Below, piece after piece: positions 46,446 to 58,020 of a DNA stretch of 64,000 nt (position 1 is the first letter of the stretch; every line of letters begins with the position of its first letter). The position numbers and the translations under genes are program-made. The notes under the pieces were generated by a model, which saw nothing but the letters and a program-made list of their open reading frames with translations, was not told the origin of the DNA and made no database searches. The stretch is from Oscheius dolichura (Eukaryota > Nematoda > Chromadorea > Rhabditida > Rhabditidae), in assembly GCA_932521035.1 (NCBI GenBank), contig OW051493.1, positions 6,448,001 through 6,512,000 of the forward strand, in the 5' to 3' direction.

Positions 46446-49400
46446 TACTGCACGGCCTGCTGATCCACAAGGAGAACACCTACGCCCTGTTCGTCTAAAA
46501 GTATTTTCAATATATATTCATAGTTGTGTAATACCGAATAAAGTGCTAGTTAAGACGACTCTACATCCACGCAGAAGTCGAAAGGTCGCTATTATGAATG
46601 AGACAAAAGAGACTGGGGGAAACTGCTCCATTTGTGTTCCCTTACCTTGCCCCCTTTTTGCTTTCCAAGCTGTTCACTGCTCACTTTTCAACAAGGCCAT
46701 CTGCTGCCGCTGAGCACAAGATGATTCGGGTGGCCTCGTCGATAACTAAACCACTGCCCCCTGAATTTTACTTATTATTGAGTTGTCTATTGAGAAAAGG
46801 GAAAACACACGCCCAACTGTGGCCAATTTCTTCGAAACAGTGCCATTCCTATTGGCTGTTTTAGGGCGGCACAACATATCCTCTCCTTGGATGCTCCCTT
46901 TGGTGTGAAGTGGGCGATCGGCTGGTGTTCCCTGAGAAACAGTTATAACTTGCTCTCTCTCCTCTTTACACCTGGGACGATAAAAGTCAACCACACGACT
47001 GCTCTCTGGAGCCTACTGGGGAGGTCCGCTGTCGTCCTCCTCAGTCATCCTCCTTCTTCGTCGTCCCCTTCTGGTTGGCACAGGGGATATCCCCTCGATA
47101 CGAGTGCCGACTATTGTTCACGGCCGTCCCCCCGGCACATAACTCTGGTGGGCGTGATGAACCCCTCCTCCCCCTCCGGAGTGCATTTGACCGGTAAAAG
47201 CCGTGGGCCCTAATAAACATCGGCTTGGTTGTTTTGGTTGGCTGGGTTGGCCCCCTCTCCCCCCGCTCTTTGTCAAAATGCCGGTGTGGCCCGGCTGTAC
47301 CTGCACCCTCATTCCGAATTCATTGTATTTTTTCCCTCCTGCCGGCTGATGAATTGTCGGGGATTTGTCCCCCCGGGCCCTCGATCGTACCCTCCCGGAA
47401 GTGGAGGAGCCCTGGAAGGGCAGAAGGGTCTCCGGTTCCCCCTGATACTCATGCTATGCATTGTCAAACGACGAATGTTCAGAATTGTGACGGCCGGGGT
47501 TGACAGCCCAATGAACGGGCAGAGGGGAGGAAGTTCTTGGCAACATTCGGAGAGGGAGGAGGGGCTCCTTCTAATTTCCGCTAAACTCCGCCAATTCCGA
47601 CCTCTGCCCTCATTTCGTCCCTTCAATTTGACTCCGGGCATCCTCTCAAAACTTCCTCTTAGTACTCCCTCCAAAACGGGACCCAGGGCCACTAAGTTGG
47701 TTAGATGTTGGGCGACGTTCCCCCATAATTTCCCTCCAGAACCATCTATCTCGCCGGCCGGTGACAGCCTTATTTTCCAATCTGTTTTATCGGGGTGACA
47801 TCCCGGCACGTGTTTTCTATTACTTACCCGTGGCCCGACGAGTTTATTACCGGAGGGTGGCGGTGGCTTTTCAGGGGGCCTCCTTACCCCTTTTTGTCTT
47901 TTTGTCTTGTCGTCCTCCACCCAAAAACAACCTCCTCCGGGTGTCTTTTTCGGTCTCCGCCGATTTCCTTATTCATTGCCTTCTGACGAACATTCCCTAA
48001 TGATCTACTGCTCTCCTAAACTAAATGGTCCCCTACCTTGTCCTCCCTCCTCGAGGGCCACTCCTCTTTTAATCATACTCTTCCCTTTTCCATTGAAGAG
48101 GTTCCAACCTGCCATGTGGAAGAGGGCCCTCCGCTCTCCAATCATCCTCAAAAAGGGCGAGTAAAAGATGGCAGGGATTACGCCGGCCACTATCTTTGGA
48201 CACTCCTTCTAATCAAGGCAAAGCGCCTCCGACCACCAGTCAGGAGGACATCCCCCAACTTTTCCATCCCTTCTCTGGTAACCCCCCTGCGTCAGGGGAG
48301 AAACAGCGGAAATATGGCTGGCTGCACCTCTGTTCTGCCTCCGAAAAGGGCACTGCAGGGGCGTCTCCCCTGTTCGGTGCAGACTGCTCTCCCGAGTACA
48401 TCTGACTCTTTTTTTGTGCAATATGAATACCTAGTAATTAGGCGTCCTCTTCTCAAAGAACACAGTTCCCCGCCCCAGGTCCCTTTCTCGTTCCCCGGAG
48501 GCACCCTTGCCCCCTCTGAAATGACTCCCCCCCCCCCCCCTCTCTCTCTTTAGCTGATTGTCCCCCCTCCCCCACCTTCCAAAAAGCAACCTAGACTTAT
48601 TTCCTGGACCCAAAACTCGTTATCCCCCCGCTCTCCTTGTCATTTTTTGCTCCCGCCCCTTTCCTCCAATTTTCGGCCGGCATTCACCTGGGTCCATGTC
48701 TCTCTCGGCCCCTGAAATGTAATCTCTCATGTTTCTTTTCCCAGCTCATCCTCCTCTCTTCTTCTTGTTTTGTGGCTCAAAGTTCGGCAGCTGTAGCTGG
48801 CTCTTCGTCTTTTTTTCCCTGTCGGTCGGTTCTTCGAAACAAGTCCCGAGTATCTCTTCTTTTCTCCTGTTTACGTGATCCTCCTTTCCTCTAACTCATT
48901 TCCTTTTTCGGCAGTGGAATCAAGATCTTTGCTTCTTCCTTTTCTTGGCTGCTCCTCCACTATAAATGGCCGCTGCCCCATCAAAAATCGTCTGCTTCTA
49001 GAGATCAATAGATAAATCGTTAAAAGTAGCTCAAAACGGATAGCCTCCTTTACTCTTGCTCGGTTTCCAGTTTCTCCGCATGACGGCCCCTGTCTTTTTC
49101 CTCCGTGGGGGTTTCAAGTAACTTCCGAAAAAGAGAAATATTTGCTTATCCTGTGTTATACTTTCAAAATAATCAGAGGGCTTTCGCTAACGAGGACCCC
49201 GGACTGACAACAAGCCTTGAAGACGACTGCCAAAACATTTGGGAGGACAATGTCCAGCCGCAACTTATCAAGGGAATGACTCGAGATGGCTTTCGTCCGA
49301 TATAAATACAGTGCCCTGTCACTTCCACCTCTCCTGGCTCTGCTGGGGGTCGGGCCTTGGTCGCCGCGCCCTGATAGAGCCTAGGCCCTAGAGCCGTCGT

Positions 49401-49610
49401 CCCGACACAGTGAATGGGCGTTAATCAATGAGTTTTAGAAAGGCTACAAAGTGCCGTCTCCCCTGTTTATTCCTTGGATTGTCACCATACACCAATCAAA
49501 CACCAATCACTCTCCTCTGCCCGTATACTACTCTGCCGTACTCTCCTTCTGACCACTCGAACGTCCGAATCGGGCACCTCGGCCCTCGCCCTCTCTCTCC
49601 AATTGTCAAA
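46446..49610. other. Long noncoding region before the receptor pair
   Basis: From about 46.9 kb the + strand is pyrimidine-rich, with a poly-C run at about 48527-48540 followed by (TC)4. No coding exon was supported on either strand. It probably carries the promoter and perhaps a leader of the first receptor gene. Confidence 0.5.
48527..48549 (+). repeat. Poly-C followed by (TC)n
   Basis: A run of about 14 C residues running directly into TCTCTCTC in the noncoding region before the receptor pair. Confidence 0.85.
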
Positions 49611-52600
49611 ATGCACTGCTCCCTCATTCAGACCAACAACGCCATGCTCTCCGCCGCAGTCGCCGCCTTTCTCCACCTCATAGGTTTGGATTAATCGCTT
49701 ATGTGCTTCCCCGGAACAACAAACGCCTTTCAGTGTTTCCATTTGTGGCCGACGGCACCCCGGTCCAGATCAAGCTCGTCCACGATCTCCTCGACAAGTA
49801 TGACAAAAAGGCCAAGCCCGTCTGGGATAGCTCCAAGCCCATCAATGTCTCATTCTCCATGGATTTATACCAGATCCTGGAGTTGGTCAGTTGTCCTCCC
49901 CCCGCCGTATACAAAGATACCGAGTTGCAGAACGAGCCCCAGCAGTATATCCTCCTCAACGCGTGGATCATCGAGGTGAGACCAAGGGGGCGAGGGAGGG
50001 GCCACTCTCTCTCTCTTTATAGCCTTTGGGGGGCTAAGAAAGACCAAGCAACAACATATGAGAGAGATCATTACGAGACACGAAAAGAAGCGATTAGGGG
50101 GGAGTCTCTCCTTTCAGCCGTTTCCGGATCACAGGGGACACACTATTTTTTGAGCTTAAAGGACACTCACAGCTGGTTTATACTCGGCGAGCCCTTTGGG
50201 GTCATAGACGAGATCCGAAATAAACAATTAGTGCCATTTTTGGACCCGGTCAATCCCATTTTCTCCTATTTATTTGCCTGGCATGAGCCGTATGACCCTG
50301 AGTATCCTCAAAACATGATATTGTCCCTGCCAGGGGTACTGTAGTTTTTCTGGTCTTTGAATAAGTGTAAAGGCCACCAGAGACCCCTTCCCAGCCAAGT
50401 TTCAAATACCATCAAGAAGGAAATAACAACCAGATTTTGTCGTCTCTTCCCGGGCCCGTTCAAAGTGTTCCCCACACGTGGCCAGTGGTCACCGACCTCT
50501 TTCGTTTTACATTAAATGAGACCATCTGGATTAACGTCTCCTTGATCGGAGATCACAAAGAGACATTGTAGAGATGGCACGACGAGTTCCTCTTCTGGCT
50601 GCCCGAGGACTACCAGAACATCTCGGAGATACGGCTACCCTACGACTCCATTTGGCTGCCCGACACTACGTTGTATAACTCGTAATTGGGATAAAAGACG
50701 AAGGGAAGGAGAGATTGTTCAGACTGGTAATGAAAGACGACGACACGAGACGATTGCTCAACGCCAAGCTGACGACCGAGAAGGAGAGGAGGGCCGCCTA
50801 CATCGAGCTCCTCTACCCGACCATCTATAAGTTCTCCTGTTTACTAGACCTCAGGTTCTTCCCCTTCGATGTGCAGGTAATTCTCCTCCGTTCAATTTCA
50901 ATTACCCTGCTTATTTAAAGGTCTGTACGATGACGTTCTCCTCGTGGACTTATGACCAGAAGGGCATCGACTACCACCCCCACTCGGAGTCGATCGGCAC
51001 CTCGAATTACCTGGAGAATGAGGGATGGTACATTATGAAGACGAAGAGTGGGTTATTCCCTTTTTATAGAGATAAAGATGGTTACAGTAACCCGGAATGA
51101 GGTGAAGTACAGCTGTTGCCCGAATAAGTACACCCTCCTGCAGCTGACCCTCTTCCTCCGACGGAAGCCTCTCTTCTACCTGGTCAATCTGATCATCCCC
51201 ACCTCGATCATCACTCTCATCGCTATTATCGGCTTCTTCACCACCTCCTCGGCCTCGGGAATGAGAGAAGAGAAGGTCTCGTTGGGAATTACCACGCTGC
51301 TCTCGATGAGTATCCTTATGTTGATGGTGTCCGACCAGATGCCCACTACCTCTACTTTCATCCCGTTGATTGGTTAGAGGTTATGATAAATTAGAAGAAA
51401 CAGGTTTCCAGGTTGGTTCATCCTGGCCATGATCATCGTAATTTCCCTGGGGACAATAGTTTCCTCGGTCATCATCGCCATCCAAAAGAGAGGAAGCCTC
51501 GGCGAGCGGCTGTCTCGCCGTGTTTTGAAGTACCTCACCTGCCCTCTCCCCAGTATGTCCTCCCGTTTCAGACTGGCCAAGCTCATTGCTTACCTGACCT
51601 GTACCAGTCTCCCTCCCCACATCGAGAAGGAACACATGATGGTGAGTGGCTCGTCCCCGTCCCTAGTTCTCGTCCATTCCCGTGTAGCCCTTTCAGACCC
51701 CCCGTAAGCCCAGGTGCATACCCCGGCTGGAGAACCTTGAAGAGGAAGTGGTATTCTTAGGTGTGCGTTATTTTATGGTAGTCTTTGCACCACGGAAAGA
51801 TTAGAATTTATTCACTTGGGATTTGTAGGGCTTGTATTTGTAGGGATGGGAGGTATCAGCATGGGGAAGCAGTCTTATTGTGGCGGGGTAGTTGCCTTGA
51901 CAGTCACGTGGATTAGTCGTATGGTTACCGTTGTCCCCTTCCAGAGATGAGGTGTCCATTTCAGGAAGACTTCGATGCCACCACCCCTACGGTCGAGGTG
52001 AAGCCGATCAAGACCCTCGAGGCCGGCAAGAAGTGGCTCGGCCTGAGATGGGATCGGGTCAAAGACGACCGACGGAACAAGAACGGACTGGCCGTCGTCT
52101 CGGACAAGAGTACTGACCCACTCATCCATTTGTCGCCTTCCAACACGGAGGATCTACTCTCGGCCACGTTGAGCAGCAACCCCGTTGCTGCCGGACTAGG
52201 AGATGATGAGGTTTGTGGACTGTAGAAGAATGCCCAACATAATTCTTCAGAGTTCAATAGCCAGCGACACCTCGCGAATAATCTCTGCCCGAAAACTTCG
52301 ACCACAAAATGGAAAAGGAGGCAACCCCTTCGCTACTATGCAATGTAAGGACTCTGATTTATAGAGGATAAAAAAGATTCAGCCTCGTTGAAGCACAATC
52401 GCCAGTTGGCTGTGGCCGAGTGGGAGTGGCTGGCTACTGTTGTGGAGAGGTGGGTCTGAACAGGGAAGGAGGGACCCTTCTTGGTCTCCCGAATGCATGA
52501 GCTCTTTTTGAGCCGGGTGCCTCATCTCAACGAGCATCTTGCTAAAGATGTCATTCCCCGGCAAACTTCTATTTTTTCGACCCTATTCCAAAAAGTAATG

Positions 52601-52792
52601 AGATCCTGGAGGCGGAAGCTGTCCTTTTCTATTAACTCGTCCTGCAGAAGTTCGGCCCTGCCCCTTTAAAGAGTCTCCTCTTTCAGAGCCGGCTTCATCA
52701 CCTTCGTCTTCTTCTTCCTGCTGATAACCGTCGGCATCAACATGATCGGCTTCATGTACTGGTACCGCGCGGGCCTCGAGCACGCTTCCTAA
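49611..52792 (+). CDS. Nicotinic acetylcholine receptor-type subunit, alpha-like (first of pair)
   Basis: Pentameric ligand-gated ion channel subunit of the nerve or muscle membrane. The exons are 49611-49683, 49734-49885, 49931-49975, 50572-50681, 50723-50876, 50921-51047, 51088-51372, 51412-51641, 51697-51760, 51945-52210, 52251-52344, 52383-52449 and 52687-52792, giving 590 residues. A signal peptide (MLSAAVAAFLHLI region) is followed by HDLLDKYDKKAKP. The cys-loop is C-LLDLRFFPFDVQV-C (13 residues between cysteines). The loop-C vicinal pair is YSCCPN (about 229-230), which marks alpha-type subunits. M1 is FYLVNLIIPTSIITLIAIIG. M2 (KVSLGITTLLSMSILMLMVS) is preceded by Glu residues, as in cation channels. 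M3 is GWFILAMIIVISLGTIV, then a long cytoplasmic loop and M4 (FITFVFFFLLITVGINMIGF). The subfamily was not fixed. Confidence 0.92.
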
Positions 52793-52883
52793 AATCTCAG
52801 TCTATCCCGTGGATAGGTGCCGATTTCTCTCCCTCCCCCCGGCCATGCATTCATTCTCTCTCTCTCCATATCGTCGTCCGATT

Positions 52884-52889
52884 AATAAA
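52884..52889 (+). terminator. Polyadenylation signal of the first receptor gene
   Basis: AATAAA about 92 nt after the stop codon of the first subunit, within the 232-bp spacer before the second gene. Confidence 0.6.
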
Positions 52890-53024
52890 CAATTGCCCCC
52901 GCCGTAAGCATGTGTGCGTATTCCTCAGATCAAGGCGTAAATCTCGCCCTGCTACCTGCCTCTCTCTCTTGTTTCTGTTCCGATTGTTACCTCTCTTTTA
53001 GCAGATCTTTATGTAGCGATAGGG

Positions 53025-55236
53025 ATGTGGAGGACCACAATTACCGGACTTGTCTTCCTCGTGGAAGTGGTACAGGCACACAGAGTTCAGGAAATACTTG
53101 GTGAGTTACCGGGGGCATACGGTAATCATCCTCCGTCAGGTACGGGTAACGAGACGGATCTGTCCCACCGAGCGGGTCATGCAACGATGGAAGACGTGCC
53201 ACTTATCCGACTGACGAGGGACCTCCTCTCACCTGACAGGTACGGTAGGTGGCCGACTCATAAATGCAGAGGGTGGCAGTCACCGGGTGAGTGACACCAC
53301 CTGACAAAGGGCAGCCGGGATAGAAAGAATCGAGAATTCAGGTACGACATCAGGGTCAGACCTATCCACGACCACACGAAGCCCATTCCCATCCACATCA
53401 GCATCTCCCTCTACCAGATTATCGAAGTGGTCGGTTTTCTCCTCCTCTCTTTATAGCCACTCCCATTCCAGGACGAACCCTCCCAAAATATAAAGCTGAA
53501 CGTGTGGATGATACAGAAATGGAAGGACGAGTACCTCCACTGGGACCCGAGGCAGTATGCCATGATCAATTCGACCATCATCCCCTTCAAGAATCTTTGG
53601 ATTCCGGATACGTATCTCTACAACAGGTAGGAGACTCCTCTGACTCCTTTAGATAAGACAATTCAGTGTGAAAATGAGCCGGGACGAGACGGAGAGATAC
53701 ATGAACATCCAGGTGGAGTCGCAGTACTGGAAGGGCCAGAACGGCTCCATGCTATCTTTCCTCTACCCGGCCATTTATACCATTACCTGCCGGCTAAATA
53801 TCAGGTAAGGGAGGATGAAAAGAGAAGACATCTCTCCAGGTTCTTTCCCTACGATCGGCAAAACTGCACCCTGACCATTTCGAGTTGGACAAATTCCAAG
53901 TCCGCTCTGGACTACTACGCGGACACCGAGGTCAACATGGCCTCATTCATTCCCAATGAGGAGTGGGAGGTTAAATCTTTCAAAATATACCGACACGAGG
54001 TGTGTCCCCCATCCATGGCTTACCGTATCCCTTTCAGTATAAATACGCCTGTTGTGCCGAGCCGTGGGTCATCCTCCAGGCGTCGCTCGTCGTCCAGAGG
54101 AAGCCTCTATATTACATCGTGAATCTTATCATCCCCACCTCGATCATCACAATCGTCGCCATTACGGGATTCTTCACCCCGGCGTCGACCGACGATGACC
54201 GCACGGAGAAGATCAACCTCGGGATCACCACCCTGCTGGCTATGAGTATCTTGATGCTCATGGTCTCCGATCAGATGCCGACCACCTCCGAGTTTGTCCC
54301 GTTGATAGGTGTGACTTCCCCTCTCTTCTCCATTAATCGTCTGTTCCAGCCTGGTTCTACCTCTCCATCATTATTATAGTCTCCATAGGAACCATCCTAA
54401 CCAGTGTCGTGTTGTCTGTACAGGGCCGACGGCAGTACGGCCGAATGCCGCCTCTCTATATGCGATACTTCTTCTTCGTCTTCGTGCCCAGGTGGATCTG
54501 CCTGGCTGTTCCTCCGGCATTGAGGACACTGTGGAGCGAGCTAGATGTATCTTTTTTATCCGTATATGACCAGATTTTAACTTTTCAGGATGACCCATTG
54601 AATATGTGGAAGCGGAGGAACAAGCCCAAGCAGCTGCCTGGTCCTCTGTCTGCCAAAGATGAGAAGGAGACGGCCAAGGGAGATTACAAGGAGCCACCGA
54701 CGCCGCCTCCTACTTTGTATCTATTCTTTCTTTTAAAATAAGAGGAGAATATTCAGAAGCACACTGCGGGTACCGGGATTAGAACGGAATAACTCCATCC
54801 AGATGATTGACGTGTCCGTGCCGACTTCCCCGCTCTCGAGGAGAACGTCGAGAACATCGAGGACCGAGGCCGACCGGCGCGGGCCAATGCTCTGGGCAGG
54901 GACTATATCAGCCCTGGCGGGTATTTTCCTCTCCATCTCCTCGATATACTCCCATTTTAGGATCAAATAATGCTCTGCGTCGGACGTCTTCCGTTTATCC
55001 GAAAGAAGTTGACGAGATGCGGAAAAAGAGGCAATGCTCACTGGAATGGGAGCTGTTGGCCACTATTTTAGACAGGTGCCCCCTCCTCCTTCTTCCTCCC
55101 CTAAAAGTCATCTTCCAGGTTTCTATTGATAATCTTCATCTCGGCCGTTCTCTTGGTTACAGTAGGACTGGTGCTGGTAGGCAAGATGGCCCAGTACAGC
55201 TACGACCATCCGGACGAGGCCTTCTTCAACATCTAG
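53025..55236 (+). CDS. Nicotinic acetylcholine receptor-type subunit, alpha-like (second of pair)
   Basis: A paralogue of the gene just upstream, in the same orientation. The exons are 53025-53100, 53140-53239, 53342-53429, 53472-53626, 53667-53804, 53840-53999, 54038-54308, 54350-54546, 54589-54716, 54757-54920, 54961-55075 and 55119-55236, giving 569 residues. The signal peptide starts MWRTTITGLVFLVEVVQA. The ligand domain has NLWIPDTYLYN, the cys-loop C-RLNIRFFPYDRQN-C and the loop-C pair YACCAE (about 244-245). M1 is YYIVNLIIPTSIITIVAITG. M2 (KINLGITTLLAMSILMLMVS) is almost identical to its neighbour, and M3 is WFYLSIIIIVSIGTILTSVV. The cytoplasmic loop is basic with SRRTSRTSRTE, a possible kinase target, and M4 is FLLIIFISAVLLVTVGLVLV. 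The extracellular part is much more diverged than M1-M2. Whether the two co-assemble is inference. Confidence 0.92.
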
Positions 55237-55319
55237 CCCTTTTTGGCGTGCTTCTTTCGTGGCCTTATACAGGAGGACAGAGTTTTCTATATCTTCATTA
55301 TCATCCCGTTGTATGTATC

Positions 55320-55325
55320 AATAAA
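55320..55325 (+). terminator. Polyadenylation signal of the second receptor gene
   Basis: AATAAA about 84 nt after the stop codon. Confidence 0.6.
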
Positions 55326-56847
55326 TGTCTCTCAAACTGTTTCGCCCCGACAAAACTGACCACTCGACACGCTATTCACCCCCGCTATTGAGCCTCCTCG
55401 CAGCGGGGAACAAGTCCGTCGGTCTGTCCATCCCCTGTGGTCCTCCTCCTCCTCGTCCTCGTCCTCCCCCCGTTAACTACCACCGATAATGAGCTTACGA
55501 TCCCCACCTTCCTGTTCTCCTCGGCACTCGAGTAACATCTGGGAGATTGTCGTAAGGCGAGAAATAACCGCCTCTCCTCGGCCCATGGCACATGTTGTCA
55601 TCGGGGGCATCCTCCCTGGCCCCTACTACATCCTCCCTGCCAATCTATAGCCCATTATTAAGTGGCCAAATGATACAACCCAGTCTCCCTTGTAATACAG
55701 GAACTCGTACAAGTTTTCCTAATCCTATCGTGTGGATTAGAGGCGCCATGCCTATTGAACCTGCCCTGCCTTCTCTCTGACTTTTACTATGTCTGTCCCA
55801 TTTTGTTATGTGCTTCTCTTTTTCTTGGAGGAGACAAAAACTTCCTGAAAAATGATACCTGCCCCGTCTTTTAACGTCACTCATTTTGCAAGTACTGCAG
55901 CCGGGGTGATGCCTCGGCCATCCTCCTCCTCCTCCGCTCCTCTCCCATTTGGATCTTCTTATTCCGGTACAAAACCCTCCCCGCCCAACCTGGCACCGTC
56001 CCTCTCAATTTATCTGATATCCATCCCCCTCGTTCCGTCCAGTCATGTCCGCCCTGTGTCAGACCTTCTCAACTAACAGTCCCTCTCATCCCGCCCCTCC
56101 TAAAATATCCCCCATCCATCTAACAGCCATGTTTTCCCTCCCAGTCCCCACATCTGGTTCCGAGTTCGTCTTCCTTGATTTATAGGAACCCATCCCTTCT
56201 CCTCCTCCTTGTTCAAATTCAACTTATTGACTCGATTGTTTTTTCGGGTCATGAACTCTCGTAAATTTGTCTCGTAAGAGTCCCGTTGTGTCAACACATA
56301 TCCTCCTCCCGGTTCGAACAACAACGAAACACACCAGCTGCCATTAAACTCGGGGGAGGGAGTACGCACACGCCCGCTACTTCCATGCTTTTTGCTTTTT
56401 CTTGCTGGTGGTCAAAAATGGTTCTGTCACGTTTATCTAGGGGACAGTTGAAAATGGGAGGCCTCCTTCTGCTCGTGTCTCTGGCCCACAACAGGAGAAA
56501 CTAACCAAATGGCAGAAGGGGAGACCTTTTTGGTTCAATTGTAATAATCAAAACTGGCCTTCTCCCCTCTCCCAGCATGATTCAAAGAGGGACGTGGAAG
56601 ATCGAAAGAAACAATAATAAACAGTTCGCCCTGCCGGGAAAATGTTTGCGACACGTCACCTCCCACAGGGGAGAGAGAGCTGTCTCTTGTTTATTATAAG
56701 CCGGACCATATTTGCCGAAGTCCCGGTGAAGACGCCACCCGTGTCTCTGTGTAAAATGACTGCATGATTTATCGCCTCTCCCGAGACTCGTAAACTCGTA
56801 AAAGTCTCGAGTTGAAATTTCTCATGAGCCGGGCAGGGGGAGGCGAT

Positions 56848-56868
56848 CTCCTCTCTCTCTCTCTCTCT
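56848..56868 (+). repeat. (CT)n microsatellite
   Basis: About ten CT units in the noncoding region after the second receptor gene. Similar, shorter CT runs occur at about 33044-33058 and 37734-37752. Confidence 0.85.
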
Positions 56869-58020
56869 GATAGAACACCAGGTAATCCGGGGGCAAACCC
56901 GTTGCTCCCTGTCTCTTCCCTGTAATTACCGCAAATATTTGTGTCGGGTGTGTCTCCTCTTTTTCACGAGGAAGAAGGAATTCATCCCCGGCCAACCAGT
57001 TGTGTCATGTTCAGGCCCCCCTTTGGGCTCAATGGGTTCATCTGGCTAATTCACTCCCCACTCTCTGTCATCCTCCCGTCGGTGTATTCTTAGACGAATT
57101 CTCCTGGTCCTTCTGTTTGTTCGGAGCCATTCATACCGTTTTAGTGGCCTGGTCCAGGCCATTTTCCCAGCCCTTTTCCCTTTTTTTGCTCTCCCACTCC
57201 TCCAGCTCCCCCGAATCTCCCACACTCTTGCCAAATCCCATCCTCCCCGTCTGCCGGCCGTGTCAATCCTCCTAAAATCCCCCCGTTCGGCTCTGTTTGC
57301 TGCCGTCCCTCCCAAACTTTCTTCCGTTTTGACACCCCCCGTAAATATCCGGAGGCTAAAGACTCTTCTCCGTCTCCGTTTTTTGGCTATTGTTCAAAAG
57401 GGGCAAAAGAGGTTCGGGCCGGACAGACAGATTGAATGAATGCGGCCAATTACCTCCCCGAGGGTCATCCCATCTGATTCCCGATTCCCTCTTAGTTTAG
57501 TCCACATCTTTTTCTACCGGAGAGTGGAGGATAGCCGAGTAGTTTGCTCTCTCTTTGCTCATATCCCCTCCGCCTCCGGATCTCGCCCGACCTGTCACAG
57601 TTTACTGCCAAGAGGGAGAGAGACGGTCTCTCCTAATTGTTTGTTTCCCCCTTGCCTCCCTGTCCTTGGGACTTCTCCTCCTCCTTGGGGGGCGGGGGTC
57701 TAGCTCGTTCTCCAACTTATATTGTCTCATTCAGGTTTTGAGGATCTCCCGTGAATTATCATAAGTGCCATATTTTGTCGTCCTTCTCTTTTCCCGTCAA
57801 AAATAGTGAAGTGTGAGACGGTTCCGCCCCCCTCCTCCTCCAATTGTCCTTGTATAGTTAGCATAGGCGTCGATTGTGTAACTCCTGCCATTCGCGGTCT
57901 CAGATTTCACCGTCTTCCCGGGCTTTGATACCCCTACCGACCAATTAAAAGCCCTAGCTCTCTATTCTTATTCTCTCTTCCTTCCCTTCGAGACCCTCTC
58001 TTCTTTTCAGGGTCGAAACC

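Larger units (their letters stand above)
55237..58010. other. Noncoding region before the last gene
   Basis: Pyrimidine-rich on the + strand over long stretches, with a (CT)n run at about 56848-56868. No exon that joins to the next gene was found. It may contain its promoter and an untranslated first exon, since exon 58011 begins with an acceptor shortly before the ATG. Confidence 0.45.
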
